Assembly (NCBI GenBank): GCA_028289585.1
Contig: JANQPI010000010.1
Span: forward strand, 372,001 to 436,000
Reading direction: 5' to 3'
From: Candidatus Zixiibacteriota bacterium
GTDB taxonomy: Bacteria; Zixibacteria; MSB-5A5; GN15; FEB-12
DNA length: 64,000 nucleotides
Shown one piece after another: positions 45,176-55,136 of this stretch (position 1 is the first letter of the stretch; each line of letters begins with the position of its first letter). The notes under the pieces are model-generated. The model was not told the DNA's origin. It saw only the letters and a program-made list of their open reading frames with translations, and made no database searches. The position numbers were made by a program, and so were the translations under genes.

Positions 45176-46468
45176 ATGGACGTCTCACTTGCCATCCTCT
45201 TCATCGGGGTTCTGATCTTTTTGGCACATGTCTTCTCAGGCATTTTCCACCGCACCCAGATTCCTGACGTACTGCCACTCATCGGCATTGGGATCGTGAT
45301 CGGACCACTTCTTGGTGTGGTCGGAACCGACGACTTCGGGGCGGTCGGCCCCATCTTCACCACCGTTGCACTCGTCCTGATTCTCTTCGAAGGTGGGTTA
45401 GAGTTGCGACTCGATCTGCTCCGCGCCTCGATGCGCGGAACAACGCTGATCGCGCTCCTCGGCTTCGCGGTTACTGTCGTTGCGGTCGCTGCTTTCGGTT
45501 ACTATGCGATTGGTCTTGATGTCTTAACGGCGTTGATTCTTGGATCGATTCTGGGAGCGATTTCGCCTGCGGTCGTGTTGCCGTTGTCTCGAAAACTCGG
45601 GCTGATTGACGAAACCCGTGCGATCCTCTTTCTGGAATCGGCCGTCACCGACGTGCTTTGCATCGTGTTGACGCTAGGTCTGGTCGATGCTGCGTTAGTG
45701 GGGGATTTTGCGGTTGGCGGTCTCGTTGGAGATATCGTCGCTAAAGTTGTCTTTGCGATCCTCCTGGGCGGACTGGGTGCCGTGATCTGGTCGATCTTCC
45801 TCTCTCGAATTCGCACGATTGAGAACACCAATTTCATTACCCTGGCATCGGTATTTGTCGTTTTCGGACTGGTCGAGTGGATGCACTTTTCTGGGCCAAT
45901 TGCCGCGCTCGTCTTTGGATTTACTCTGGGGAACGTCGAGCAGCTAGGTCTACCCGTTCTGGCGAAGTATCTTCCTCGAAAGCCGATCGGTCTGAATCGA
46001 TTTGAGACGATGTTGCTGTCGGAAGTTGTCTTTTGGCTCAAGACGTTTTTCTTCGTGTACATCGGGCTATCGATTCTCTTCACGAATCAGACGTGGCTGC
46101 TCTATGCTCTCGCGATTTCAGCGATCATCTTTGTCGTGCGGTTGCCCATTGTCCGACTAGGCGCCGGGAGTGCAACACCCAAGTTCGATGCATCGATTAT
46201 GGCGGTGATGGTGCCAAAAGGATTAGCGTCGGCGGTCATGGCAGCGGTTGTCCTTCAGGCGGAGTTGCCGTTTGCCGATCTGATTTTGTCTGTAACCAAC
46301 TCGGTTATTCTGATCACGATTGTACTGACTGCCGGGCTTGCGTTTCTTATCTCCCGAACACCGATCGGGCAGGTGTACAAGCTGATGTTTACCGGATTTG
46401 GCCGACAATCGGCGGCCGAAGCCGCCGGTGCCGAATCGGATTCAGATACCGAGCCGGCCAGCCGCTAG
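45176..46468 (+). CDS. CPA-family cation:proton antiporter
   Basis: 430 residues with about 12 membrane segments covering nearly the whole length. Typical motifs: L-F-E-G-G-L-E-L-R-L, G-S-I-L-G-A-I-S-P-A-V-V-L-P and F-L-E-S-A-V-T-D-V-L. The last gives T-D rather than N-D at the ion site, so its ion preference is unclear. No C-terminal TrkA-N or RCK domain. It would control pH or sodium. Its TAG stop shares CTAG with the convergent dockerin gene's stop. Confidence 0.88.
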   Translation: MDVSLAILFIGVLIFLAHVFSGIFHRTQIPDVLPLIGIGIVIGPLLGVVGTDDFGAVGPIFTTVALVLILFEGGLELRLDLLRASMRGTTLIALLGFAVTVVAVAAFGYYAIGLDVLTALILGSILGAISPAVVLPLSRKLGLIDETRAILFLESAVTDVLCIVLTLGLVDAALVGDFAVGGLVGDIVAKVVFAILLGGLGAVIWSIFLSRIRTIENTNFITLASVFVVFGLVEWMHFSGPIAALVFGFTLGNVEQLGLPVLAKYLPRKPIGLNRFETMLLSEVVFWLKTFFFVYIGLSILFTNQTWLLYALAISAIIFVVRLPIVRLGAGSATPKFDASIMAVMVPKGLASAVMAAVVLQAELPFADLILSVTNSVILITIVLTAGLAFLISRTPIGQVYKLMFTGFGRQSAAEAAGAESDSDTEPASR

Positions 46469-49400
46469 GGGCATGCAGCCAGCGGCGTAAAGGTGATGAA
46501 GAGATGATCGACCAGGCTTGAAATGTCCGGCAACCCAACCTGACCGTTGGCATCGATATCGCTTTCGTCGGCACAACAGAGCGGCGTCAAAGAGATGAAC
46601 AGGTGGTCGATGAGGGCTGATAGATCGGGCAGGCCTACCGCATCATCGCAGTTGACATCACCTACCGACCCGACACAACAGCCGCACGTACTGCACCCCG
46701 GACGCAGATTTGCTGAGTACCAAGCGCAGGCACCCGCGAGAGCGGCCCGGAGATCGGTTGTCGTACCGTTCTTTACCGTCGCGTAAGCCTGATCAACGAC
46801 GAGCGTGTCTCCCGTTGCTAGTGTGAATCCGGTAGTGAGTTCAGCAGGATCGGCTGTCCCAAACACCGTGGTGATATGCTGGAAGGCCGGCGTGGTATCG
46901 AAGGCGCGACTCAAGCCGGTTGCCGCAATATTGGTGAGCAGTGAATCGACATTCCCGTTACCAAACGCTCCGGTTTCGATCTCACCGAACGTGATCCGTG
47001 AATATTGTCCGATTTCCTGGTTGCTTACGCAGCTATCGGATTGAAACGCCTGGGACGAATACCAGCTGAGTACGGTCGATGCGGCGAGGCGAGACACTCG
47101 TGAAGGACAGCCCGGGTTGGGAAGCAGACTGTCAACTGCAGTAAGGTAGACGATATCTCCGGTCTGTCCGCCACGATTGAGTCTGCCATAGTTCGAGCTG
47201 TTCTCACCCACCCGTACCGAGAGGTGCCAGTCGACTATCTCGCCGATTAGGATGTTCGGTAGCGGCATGCCGGTGAGGTTGAAGTACCTTGTCCGCGAAA
47301 CCACGAACTGGGCGGAATTGCTCGTCTGCCCGGTTGCATCGGGGGCGTACCATTCTCTCAGCATTCCGATAGTCGAGTCCTGATTGACAAAGATACCCGT
47401 GATGTATCCGTCATAGGTTTCGCCCGCGATCGATGCCGGAGAGCTTCCGGGAATACGATAAAACGTCGTCTCACCGGAGATCGACTGGTTGTACAGCGCG
47501 GTCGAGTAGCTCGGTGTTCCCGTGACGTTGGTAATGATGAACGGACCCGCATCGAGGACGTAGCGAACGGCTGTCGGGTCACAATCGGAAGCTACCGGTG
47601 CGTTCACGTAATCGAGATGCACACCGCCGGATGTCACGTTCCGAAGTCCGAATCCGCCAATTGACGAAACGAGCAGCTCGGTGTTGGCAGCAGTGATCGT
47701 ATCGAATTCGATTTCGATGACCGTGTCGGCAATCACACTGCGAAACTCGATTGGCACTAACGAATCATTCTCGGAATTGTTGGGCAGCGTGAGCGTTCCG
47801 GTAAGATCGACAACCGTTCCCGGAGAGTTGATAATACCGCCGGGATTGACCTGGATGGTCAAGCTTCCGGTATTCAATCCCGGACGGTAATCGACCGTGA
47901 GTCCCGAGGGCTGATCCGTGCCGACAGCGTTCGCGGGGGTCAAGCCGGACGGCACGAAGACTGGTGGAGAAATCACCAGCGGCGTGTTTCCGATATTCAG
48001 AATCGAAATCGGAATGTCGATCTGTTCGCCATGCCGGACAAAGTCCGGAAGTTCGAAATTTGTCGGCGGTATCGATACGATCGGAGACAAGACCGGATCT
48101 ACACAAGCCAAACGCACCCACCGCATCTCGTTGAGCGTCACCGGACCGCGGCCAAACTGACCTTCGCCGGGATAGAAGTCGAGAAGATACATGATGTGTA
48201 AGTTGTGAGAGCCGGTGTAACTGCCCGTCGGGTCAAGTTCTGCGGCAGCGGCGATCGGATCGGTAAAGTTAAGGCCGGTGATATCCTGCCCGTATCGGGA
48301 CATGGTAGCCTTCTTCTCACTCAAACAAATGCCACCGAATCCAACTGAGTCGCAGCCGGGTGTGTACGTTTGCGACAGATTACGCGCCTGATCCCAAGCG
48401 AGCCCGTCGAGCGTTGTCGAGACCGACATCCAGAGCTCATGATTGGCGCGGAAGATGTCGTCATTGACTCCACTGGTATTCGAACCGGGTGGTAATCCTG
48501 AGGCGCAGTCGTCAAGGATGTTGGCTGGATCACTCGTGTTGCCACGATTGACAACCTCATGTGTTTGCGACCAGATCGCATACAAATTCCCGTCGCATTC
48601 GGAGATCGAGAAGAACGAGACATACAGCGCGTTTGTTCCGCCGAATCCGCAGACCGGGATGCTGAACTGCAGCCCCCAGTCTGCATCCACCACATAACTC
48701 TTAGTCATCGTCCCGGAACTCCAATGGTAGATCGATGCACTGAAGTCACTCGGCGGTTGAGAGGTACTATCATACACGCCCGGGGGATACCGAATGGCGT
48801 TCCACAGGAGATGAAACTGATCATCTGACGAATAAAGCGAATGGGTCTCAATGAATGGTGCTGCGTTGTCAATCGTGTTCGGCGACTGGCGGTCGTAGTT
48901 TGTTACGTTGAGTTTCGGCTCCCAGGTAACTCCGCCATCGAGCGACTCGATAAACCACACGTCCTGATCGGCGGGATTATCCTCGGCGAATCCCTCAGCG
49001 GTAGGTCTTAGCCAGGCGATGCCAACTTTGGCGGAAACCTGCGAAGCAGAGAGGGTTCCGCGATATCCCATCGTATCAATTGTCACCGGACCGCTCCAAC
49101 ACGCTGTATCGCCTCCGTTGTCGCCCCAGCTACCGCATCCGATGCTGCCATCGAGAACACGACGGAAGTACAGGCCGATCGTCTCAGATCCGCTCAAATT
49201 CGTGAAATGGTTGCTGAAGTTGGTGTGAGCCAGCACGTGGATGACGGTATCGTTGCCCACCACGTTGATGTCGATTTGGGGATGCTGCATTGTCGAGGCG
49301 ATCGGGTCACCGAGTTCGTACTGCGACGGTGGAATTGACTGTCCTACCCCCCACGATGTACTGCCGTCACCATCCTGGAAATGCAGCTTGTTCTGAAAAA

Positions 49401-49995
49401 AAGCGGTTGCAGAGTTTCCAAACGGCGGGAGGTTATCTGAACCATACATCACAACCTGGCCATTGTTAGGATTGAATGCAGCATTCGGCCAGAGACCGAT
49501 CGAGCCGGGTGGCTGCACATTGTGTCCCGATCCGGTACCTATACCCAGCGGCCAGATGCCGTTGGTCGCATCGTAGTAGTTGTACCAGTAACGCCCATCA
49601 GACGTTGCCGTTGTGGTTGTCTTGTTCGATGCCACGAAATGGATACGCGTGATCCCGTCGTTGCCGATGGTCCATTCGACCGAGCGGCCTTTCTGCGAAT
49701 AGAACCAATCTTCGTAGGTGGGAAGTAGAGTTGCGCCGATCGACGCCGCACCGGTGCTCGCTTGAACTCGACCGAGTGGCCGGCCAATACTGGTTTCCGA
49801 TTGACCGCTACCAAGGCGGGATTCGTCGATCGTGTGAATCGGTCGCAGGTTCCGAGTATCGTGATGCTGATTTGTGACTGTGAATTGCCGTGATTCTTTG
49901 GCCTGCTGAATCTCTGTGCGGGTCGAGGCATTGGCTGGTTCGGCCAATGCCAAAAAACCTACAGCTCCCCCCATGAGAAGATAGCTGAGTCGCAT
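46465..49995 (-). CDS. large secreted dockerin-bearing protein
   Basis: 1176 residues. After a signal peptide (M-R-L-S-Y-L-L-M-G-G-A-V-G-F-L, cleavage near A-N-A) comes a region of about 550 residues with BNR/sialidase-like blade motifs (S-L-D-G-G-V-T-W, T-T-L-D-G-L-A-W), then Ig-like or Abfb-like beta domains. The last 65 residues hold a type I dockerin: two calcium repeats, G-D-V-N-C-D-D-A-V-G-L-P-D and S-D-I-D-A-N-G-Q-V-G-L-P-D, each followed by a helix (L-I-D-H-L-F-I / L-V-D-H-L-F-I). Start: the ATG at 49995 has GAGAAGGG eight bases upstream. No cohesin is visible. The stop overlaps the antiporter's. Confidence 0.82.
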   Translation of the reverse strand: MRLSYLLMGGAVGFLALAEPANASTRTEIQQAKESRQFTVTNQHHDTRNLRPIHTIDESRLGSGQSETSIGRPLGRVQASTGAASIGATLLPTYEDWFYSQKGRSVEWTIGNDGITRIHFVASNKTTTTATSDGRYWYNYYDATNGIWPLGIGTGSGHNVQPPGSIGLWPNAAFNPNNGQVVMYGSDNLPPFGNSATAFFQNKLHFQDGDGSTSWGVGQSIPPSQYELGDPIASTMQHPQIDINVVGNDTVIHVLAHTNFSNHFTNLSGSETIGLYFRRVLDGSIGCGSWGDNGGDTACWSGPVTIDTMGYRGTLSASQVSAKVGIAWLRPTAEGFAEDNPADQDVWFIESLDGGVTWEPKLNVTNYDRQSPNTIDNAAPFIETHSLYSSDDQFHLLWNAIRYPPGVYDSTSQPPSDFSASIYHWSSGTMTKSYVVDADWGLQFSIPVCGFGGTNALYVSFFSISECDGNLYAIWSQTHEVVNRGNTSDPANILDDCASGLPPGSNTSGVNDDIFRANHELWMSVSTTLDGLAWDQARNLSQTYTPGCDSVGFGGICLSEKKATMSRYGQDITGLNFTDPIAAAAELDPTGSYTGSHNLHIMYLLDFYPGEGQFGRGPVTLNEMRWVRLACVDPVLSPIVSIPPTNFELPDFVRHGEQIDIPISILNIGNTPLVISPPVFVPSGLTPANAVGTDQPSGLTVDYRPGLNTGSLTIQVNPGGIINSPGTVVDLTGTLTLPNNSENDSLVPIEFRSVIADTVIEIEFDTITAANTELLVSSIGGFGLRNVTSGGVHLDYVNAPVASDCDPTAVRYVLDAGPFIITNVTGTPSYSTALYNQSISGETTFYRIPGSSPASIAGETYDGYITGIFVNQDSTIGMLREWYAPDATGQTSNSAQFVVSRTRYFNLTGMPLPNILIGEIVDWHLSVRVGENSSNYGRLNRGGQTGDIVYLTAVDSLLPNPGCPSRVSRLAASTVLSWYSSQAFQSDSCVSNQEIGQYSRITFGEIETGAFGNGNVDSLLTNIAATGLSRAFDTTPAFQHITTVFGTADPAELTTGFTLATGDTLVVDQAYATVKNGTTTDLRAALAGACAWYSANLRPGCSTCGCCVGSVGDVNCDDAVGLPDLSALIDHLFISLTPLCCADESDIDANGQVGLPDISSLVDHLFITFTPLAACP

Positions 49996-50030
49996 ATCCA
50001 TGCCCTTCTCGATGGCTGGCGGTGTTATCA

Positions 50031-50059
50031 AGAATAGTCAGATTGCGACAGTTCGTCAA
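50031..50059 (-). promoter_or_regulatory. promoter of the dockerin gene
   Basis: On the minus strand TTGACG (50059-50054), 17 bases, TATTCT (50036-50031). Start of transcription near 50024 leaves about 29 bases with the GAGAAGGG ribosome site. Confidence 0.65.
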
Positions 50060-50101
50060 GGGAGCGGTAGCCGGTTGGCTAAACGTTTGACTGACGATTG
50101 T

Positions 50102-50866
50102 TTAGGCGAAGTGCCGTACGACCTCGTCGTGTACGTGTCCATTGCTGGCGGCGATTGTTCGGATTTCACGCGTAACCGGTAAGCCATCGAGTGTCGTTAC
50201 CCGACCTCCGGCCGCCTCAACAATGCACGTCAGGGCAGCGATATCCCAGATGCGAATCTCCGCCTCAATCACCGCTTCCATCCGGCCCGAGGCAACGAGG
50301 TGGTAGGCATAGGCATCGCCAATACCCCGGTCCCGGCGACAGGCCGTGGCTACCTTGAGCGCCGCCTCCCCGTAACTCAAAGCGGCAAACGCCGCCAGAC
50401 CACCATTGGTGACCTGTCCATCGCATAGCTGGCGGACATCGGAGACGCGGATCGGCTGGTCGTTCCGCCACGCCCCAACGTCGCGAATCCCGGTGAGCAG
50501 TTCGTTCATCCCGGGACAATGCGATACACCAACCACGATGGTATCACCGCGCATGAGAGCGATTTCCGTGGCGAACAGCGGGATCTGGTGAATGAAATTC
50601 ATCGTACCGTCGATCGGATCGATCACCCATACGAACTCGCGATCGCCGCGATCCTCGCCCCCCTCCTCGCCAAGAAAGCCGTGGTCGGGGAATGCAGTCG
50701 ACAGCTCCTGGCGAATGAGCTCCTCGGCTTCCCGGTCGGCGACCGTCACAGGCGTCTTATCAGCTTTGGTCTCCACCGAGACGTTGGCGGCGTAGTAGCG
50801 CATGATCAATTCGCCGGAAACTCGGGCGGCTCGCACAGCGGCATCAAGGTACGGTTGATAGTTCAT
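50102..50866 (-). CDS. suhB: inositol-monophosphatase-family phosphatase
   Basis: 254-residue Mg-dependent phosphatase of the IMPase superfamily. The metal site is complete: G-E-E-G-G-E-D, V-I-D-P-I-D-G-T-M-N-F and I-W-D-I-A-A-L. This family includes SuhB (also a ribosomal-RNA antitermination factor) and histidinol-phosphate phosphatase HisN, so the substrate is open. Divergent from purM, sharing an 80-base intergenic region with back-to-back promoters. Confidence 0.88.
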   Translation of the reverse strand: MNYQPYLDAAVRAARVSGELIMRYYAANVSVETKADKTPVTVADREAEELIRQELSTAFPDHGFLGEEGGEDRGDREFVWVIDPIDGTMNFIHQIPLFATEIALMRGDTIVVGVSHCPGMNELLTGIRDVGAWRNDQPIRVSDVRQLCDGQVTNGGLAAFAALSYGEAALKVATACRRDRGIGDAYAYHLVASGRMEAVIEAEIRIWDIAALTCIVEAAGGRVTTLDGLPVTREIRTIAASNGHVHDEVVRHFA

Positions 50867-50872
50867 GACGAG

Positions 50873-50901
50873 AGTGTGTGGGGATTACCGATCACACGCA
50901 A
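50873..50901 (-). promoter_or_regulatory. possible suhB promoter, leaderless
   Basis: On the minus strand TTGCGT (50901-50896), 17 bases, CACACT (50878-50873), ending six bases before ATG 50866. Weak boxes but the same geometry as the purM promoter on the other strand. Confidence 0.35.
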
Positions 50902-50911
50902 GCGGCTGTTG

Positions 50912-50940
50912 TTGACGGTCGTTCGCGAAGCCGCTAGACT
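50912..50940 (+). promoter_or_regulatory. purM promoter, leaderless
   Basis: TTGACG (50912-50917), 17 bases, TAGACT (50935-50940), ending six bases before the purM ATG (50947). No ribosome site. This is the clearest leaderless layout in the window. Confidence 0.65.
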
Positions 50941-50946
50941 GCCCTC

Positions 50947-51990
50947 ATGAATGATCATCGTGACCGGCTTTCCTATGCCGCCGCCGGAGTTGATATCGAT
51001 GCCGGCGAACTGGCTGTCGATCGTATCCGCCGTGCTGCCCGGGAGACATTTACGCCCAATGTGCTCTCCGATATCGGAGCGTTCGGCGGGATGTACCGGC
51101 TCGACGCTGAGCGGCCGGGGGAGACCGTACTAGTCGCCTCGGCCGATGGTGTCGGGACGAAGCTGAAACTCGCCTTCATGACCGGTCGCCACGACACGGT
51201 CGGTGAAGATCTTGTCAATCACTGTGTGAACGATATCCTCGTTCAGGGTGCCCGACCGCTCTTCTTCCTCGACTACATAGCGACCGGCAAGCTCACGCCG
51301 CAGGTGGTTGCCGATCTTGTTACCGGTATGGCCCGTGGCTGTCGTCTGGCCGGGATGCCGCTCCTGGGAGGAGAAACCGCCGAGATGCCGGATTTCTACG
51401 CGCTTGGGGAGTACGATGTCGCCGGATTCATTGTCGGCCAGGTCGCCCGCGATCACATCGTTACTGGAGAGACGATTCAGGAGGGCGATGTCATTCTTGG
51501 TTTGGCCTCGTCGGGCCTCCATACCAACGGGTACTCACTGGCGCGTCGGATCGCCTTCGATGTCGCTAACTATTCGGCCGACGATACTCCGGATGGACTC
51601 GATCAGCCACTGGGTGACATCCTCTTGACGACCCACCGCTCGTATGCACCGGCACTCTTGCCAATACTCGGCAGCGGACTGATCCACGGTATGGCCCACA
51701 TCACTGGCGGAGGGATTCCCGGCAATCTCAGTCGCATCATTCCCGACAATTTGGGCGCGACAATCGATACGACGACCTGGGTTGTGCCACCGATCTTTGA
51801 GTGGCTTGCCCGCACAGGCTCAGTCGACAGCAAGGAGATGTTCCGTGTCTTCAATATGGGCGTCGGATACATCTGCGTTGTGGCTGCACAGGAAGCCGAG
51901 CAGGTAGCGACACAGCTTCGGAATGCCGGGGAGACAGTCTGGACTATCGGAACGATTACCCCGAGTCAGCAGAAAGTTACACTCACCTGA
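50947..51990 (+). CDS. purM: phosphoribosylformylglycinamidine cyclo-ligase (AIR synthetase)
   Basis: 347 residues. PurM forms the imidazole ring of AIR in purine synthesis. The ATP/substrate motifs S-Y-A-A-A-G-V-D-I-D-A-G, A-S-A-D-G-V-G-T-K-L-K-L-A and N-H-C-V-N-D-I-L-V-Q-G-A are intact, and so are G-G-E-T-A-E-M-P and H-I-T-G-G-G-I-P-G-N. Length matches the family. Other pur genes are not in the window. Confidence 0.96.
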   Translation: MNDHRDRLSYAAAGVDIDAGELAVDRIRRAARETFTPNVLSDIGAFGGMYRLDAERPGETVLVASADGVGTKLKLAFMTGRHDTVGEDLVNHCVNDILVQGARPLFFLDYIATGKLTPQVVADLVTGMARGCRLAGMPLLGGETAEMPDFYALGEYDVAGFIVGQVARDHIVTGETIQEGDVILGLASSGLHTNGYSLARRIAFDVANYSADDTPDGLDQPLGDILLTTHRSYAPALLPILGSGLIHGMAHITGGGIPGNLSRIIPDNLGATIDTTTWVVPPIFEWLARTGSVDSKEMFRVFNMGVGYICVVAAQEAEQVATQLRNAGETVWTIGTITPSQQKVTLT

Positions 51991-51991
51991 T

Positions 51992-53536
51992 ATGATGGTC
52001 CTCTTGTGTATCCTGGATGGGTTCGGCCTTCGCGAACCAACGCCGGATAACGCTGTCGCCGCCGCTCATAAACCGGTCTTTGACAGCCTTATGGCTCGCT
52101 ACCGTAATGGGACGCTCGATGGTTCCGGAGAGGCAGTGGGCTTGCCAGATGGTCAAATGGGGAATTCCGAGGTTGGTCATCTTAATCTCGGTGCCGGCCG
52201 GGTCATCTATCAGGATGTGACACGAATCGACAAGGCGATCCGTGAGGGGGAGTTCTTTACTAACTCTGCATTCCTTAATCTCATGGCCAACATTCGTGAG
52301 CAAGGTCGATCGCTTCACTTATTCGGACTCTGCTCTGACGGCAAAGTGCATTCGTCGCTTGATCACCTGTACGCACTCCTGAAGCTGGCAAAAAACCAGC
52401 GACTGGAGCACGTCTGGGTGCATGTCCACACCGACGGTCGCGATACGCCACCTGAGTCCGGCCAGGGGTATGTTGCTGAGATTGAGAAGCAACTGTCGTC
52501 AATCGGTATTGGCCGTATTGCCACCGTGGGTGGACGTTACTACGGAATGGATCGCGATAAGCGTTGGGAGCGAACAACGCGACACTATCGAGCGATGGTG
52601 TTTCGCGATGCACCGTTATTTCCGAACGCTAGCGAGGGAATCCGCACATCGTACGCCTCGGGTGTGACCGACGAGTTTATCGAACCGTTTTGTGTCCGGC
52701 AGAATGATGATACTGCGGCGCGGATTGTCGATGGTGATGGCGTTATCTGCTTCAACTTTCGAGCCGACCGTGTTCGGCAACCAAGTTACCTGTTACTCAA
52801 GCATGATATCGATGGTGTTAACATTGCCGATCAGCCGACCGTTTCGCTCGTTACGATGACACAGTACGCAACGAATCTCATCGGAGCTGTAGTCGCCTTT
52901 CCACCGCAGCACCATCAGAATATTCTGGGTGAAGTCCTCGCAGCTCACGGACGCAGGCAGTTGCGGACAGCCGAGACCGAAAAGTATCCCCATGTAACGT
53001 TCTTCTTCAACGGCGGAGTCGAGCAGCCATTCGATGGAGAGGAACGAATTCTGGTACCGTCGCCAAAGGTTGCGACATACGACCTGCAACCGGAGATGTC
53101 CTCGGTTGAGGTCACCGATCGAGCTGTCGCGGCGATCGACAGCGGCGCATATGATTTCGTGCTGCTTAACTATGCCAATCCGGATATGGTCGGGCATACG
53201 GGTGTTTTCGAGGCCGCAAAGTCGGCTATCGAGGCGGTTGATATTGGACTCGGCCGCCTACTGGCGGCCGTGGAGAGGCAGAACGGAGTCGCGATCGTCA
53301 CGGCTGACCACGGGAATGCCGAGATGATGATCGACCCGAACACGGGGGGACCATGGACCGCGCATACGACAAACCTGGTCCCGTACGTGGTCGTTGATCC
53401 TCATGGTCACTTAGGGGATTCGGTATCGGTGCGGCCGGCGGGAATCCTTGCCGACGTTGCCCCCACGGTTCTGGATCTGCTCGGTCTTCCGCAACCTCCG
53501 GATATGACCGGCACGACGTTGCTGGTCCGCGCGTAG
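51992..53536 (+). CDS. gpmI: 2,3-bisphosphoglycerate-independent phosphoglycerate mutase
   Basis: About 514 residues of the alkaline-phosphatase superfamily. The serine nucleophile is in D-G-Q-M-G-N-S-E-V-G-H-L-N-L-G-A-G-R. Metal ligands lie in I-L-D-G-F-G near the start and in N-Y-A-N-P-D-M-V-G-H-T-G and T-A-D-H-G-N-A-E-M-M near the end. It starts at ATG 51992, right after purM. Confidence 0.96.
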   Translation: MMVLLCILDGFGLREPTPDNAVAAAHKPVFDSLMARYRNGTLDGSGEAVGLPDGQMGNSEVGHLNLGAGRVIYQDVTRIDKAIREGEFFTNSAFLNLMANIREQGRSLHLFGLCSDGKVHSSLDHLYALLKLAKNQRLEHVWVHVHTDGRDTPPESGQGYVAEIEKQLSSIGIGRIATVGGRYYGMDRDKRWERTTRHYRAMVFRDAPLFPNASEGIRTSYASGVTDEFIEPFCVRQNDDTAARIVDGDGVICFNFRADRVRQPSYLLLKHDIDGVNIADQPTVSLVTMTQYATNLIGAVVAFPPQHHQNILGEVLAAHGRRQLRTAETEKYPHVTFFFNGGVEQPFDGEERILVPSPKVATYDLQPEMSSVEVTDRAVAAIDSGAYDFVLLNYANPDMVGHTGVFEAAKSAIEAVDIGLGRLLAAVERQNGVAIVTADHGNAEMMIDPNTGGPWTAHTTNLVPYVVVDPHGHLGDSVSVRPAGILADVAPTVLDLLGLPQPPDMTGTTLLVRA

Positions 53537-53537
53537 T

Positions 53538-55136
53538 TTGGCCGGAATCCTCACACGGGCCTGGAACGCAATCGTTCCACCCGATCCTGTTGTTAGATAT
53601 CGACGCCTGGAACTTATCTTCTGGGGCGCGATCCTCTCCTTCACGCAATACCCGGGGTGGTTTGGTGCTGTCGCATGGGTTGCTCTCGCCCGACCGCTGG
53701 CTCTTCTTATGTCACTTTCCGGGCGAGCGGCGTTTACGAGCGGATATCTGTTCGCGTTCACCTATACTCTGGGTACGATCTATTGGGTTGCCCAGGTCAC
53801 GCCGCCGGGAATGATCGCCGCGGTTGCCATCGTAGCGATCTACTACGCTCTGGCGTTCCGCATGATGAATCGTTTGTACCAGTGGAACCGGCTGCTTGGC
53901 CTGATCGCCATCCCGATCCTGTTCACCGGGGTTGAGCACTTTCGAACGCTGTCGCAATTTGCCTTTCCCTGGTCAGATCTCGGCTATACCCAGGTTGGTT
54001 TTCTTGCCGTTCTACAATGGGTATCACTGATCTCGGTCCACGGACTCACGTTGCTTATCGTCGCCGTCAACGTTCTCGTTTGGCAGGTTTTCCGTCGTGG
54101 CTGCCTTCCGGAGACGCGACTGACGTTCGGTCTGAGCGCCGGTGCGGTGGTTACCCTGCTCGTTGCCTTCGGCTGGGTCATGTTACCCCGATTCCCGGAG
54201 CCTGGCACGCAGCCAGTCGCGATGTTGCAGGGGAACGTTCCACTCGATATGAAGTGGGACGATGCCAACTTGATTTCGAATTTCGCTCGCTATGACTCCC
54301 TGGCACAACAAGCTGCCGACAGCACGCCGTTATTGATCGTCTGGCCCGAGACCGCCGTTCCGTGCTGGCCCGAATACCAAAGCGATTGCCTTGAATCGTT
54401 GCGAGAAATTGTCATAGCGACCGGGGCCGCTCATACCGTCGGTGGTCTATCAGGTTATCGAGAGGAGAGCGGAACCTGGCGATCGCACAACTCGGTCTTT
54501 CATCTTCAACCGAATGGACTGCTGGGGGGGCGACATGACAAGGTGAAGCTCGTCCCGTTTGCCGAGGCGGTTCCGTATGAAGACTATCTGCCGTTCCTTC
54601 GCCGCGATGCTCTCACCGGGTTCCTGACATTTATCGAAACCCACGACATCCAGTGGTGGTCAGATTATCGACCGGGTGACTCGATTGTTCTCTTCGATCT
54701 ACCGGAAGCAACGTATGGCGTTCTCATCTGCTTCGAATCGGCGTTTCCCAATTTCGCTCGGGACATGGTTCGTCAAGGGTCCGATTTTCTTGTCGGAATC
54801 ACCAATGACACCTGGTTCGAAGGGACGGTCGGAATGAGTATGCACACCCGAATCTTCATCACGCGCATCGTGGAGAATCGTATCTGGGGTGTCCGTGCGG
54901 CCAATTCGGGGGATACGTTTGTCGTCGATCCCTACGGCCGCATCCATAGCTCCTTGCCGCGGGATACGATCGCCGCGCTGATTGGTAAGATACGAATGCG
55001 CAAGGGCGAATCGCTCTTCGCATCAACCGGCGATGTCGCCGGGCAGGGGAGCCTGTTGCTTACGCTCCTTGCCGCGGGTATATTGGTCGGCCGATGGATC
55101 GCCGGTTCACGACACTCCTCGTCTTCCTCTGTCTAA
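53538..55136 (+). CDS. lnt: apolipoprotein N-acyltransferase
   Basis: 532 residues with an N-terminal block of membrane segments (up to about 215) and one C-terminal one, and a periplasmic nitrilase domain between. The Glu-Lys-Cys triad is there: V-W-P-E-T-A-V-P (Glu271), H-D-K-V-K-L-V-P-F (Lys335) and L-I-C-F-E-S (Cys398). Lnt adds the third acyl chain to outer-membrane lipoproteins, so the lipoproteins above are triacylated. The start is TTG 53538, 1 base after gpmI. It overlaps the next gene by 43 bases. Confidence 0.92.
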   Translation: MAGILTRAWNAIVPPDPVVRYRRLELIFWGAILSFTQYPGWFGAVAWVALARPLALLMSLSGRAAFTSGYLFAFTYTLGTIYWVAQVTPPGMIAAVAIVAIYYALAFRMMNRLYQWNRLLGLIAIPILFTGVEHFRTLSQFAFPWSDLGYTQVGFLAVLQWVSLISVHGLTLLIVAVNVLVWQVFRRGCLPETRLTFGLSAGAVVTLLVAFGWVMLPRFPEPGTQPVAMLQGNVPLDMKWDDANLISNFARYDSLAQQAADSTPLLIVWPETAVPCWPEYQSDCLESLREIVIATGAAHTVGGLSGYREESGTWRSHNSVFHLQPNGLLGGRHDKVKLVPFAEAVPYEDYLPFLRRDALTGFLTFIETHDIQWWSDYRPGDSIVLFDLPEATYGVLICFESAFPNFARDMVRQGSDFLVGITNDTWFEGTVGMSMHTRIFITRIVENRIWGVRAANSGDTFVVDPYGRIHSSLPRDTIAALIGKIRMRKGESLFASTGDVAGQGSLLLTLLAAGILVGRWIAGSRHSSSSSV

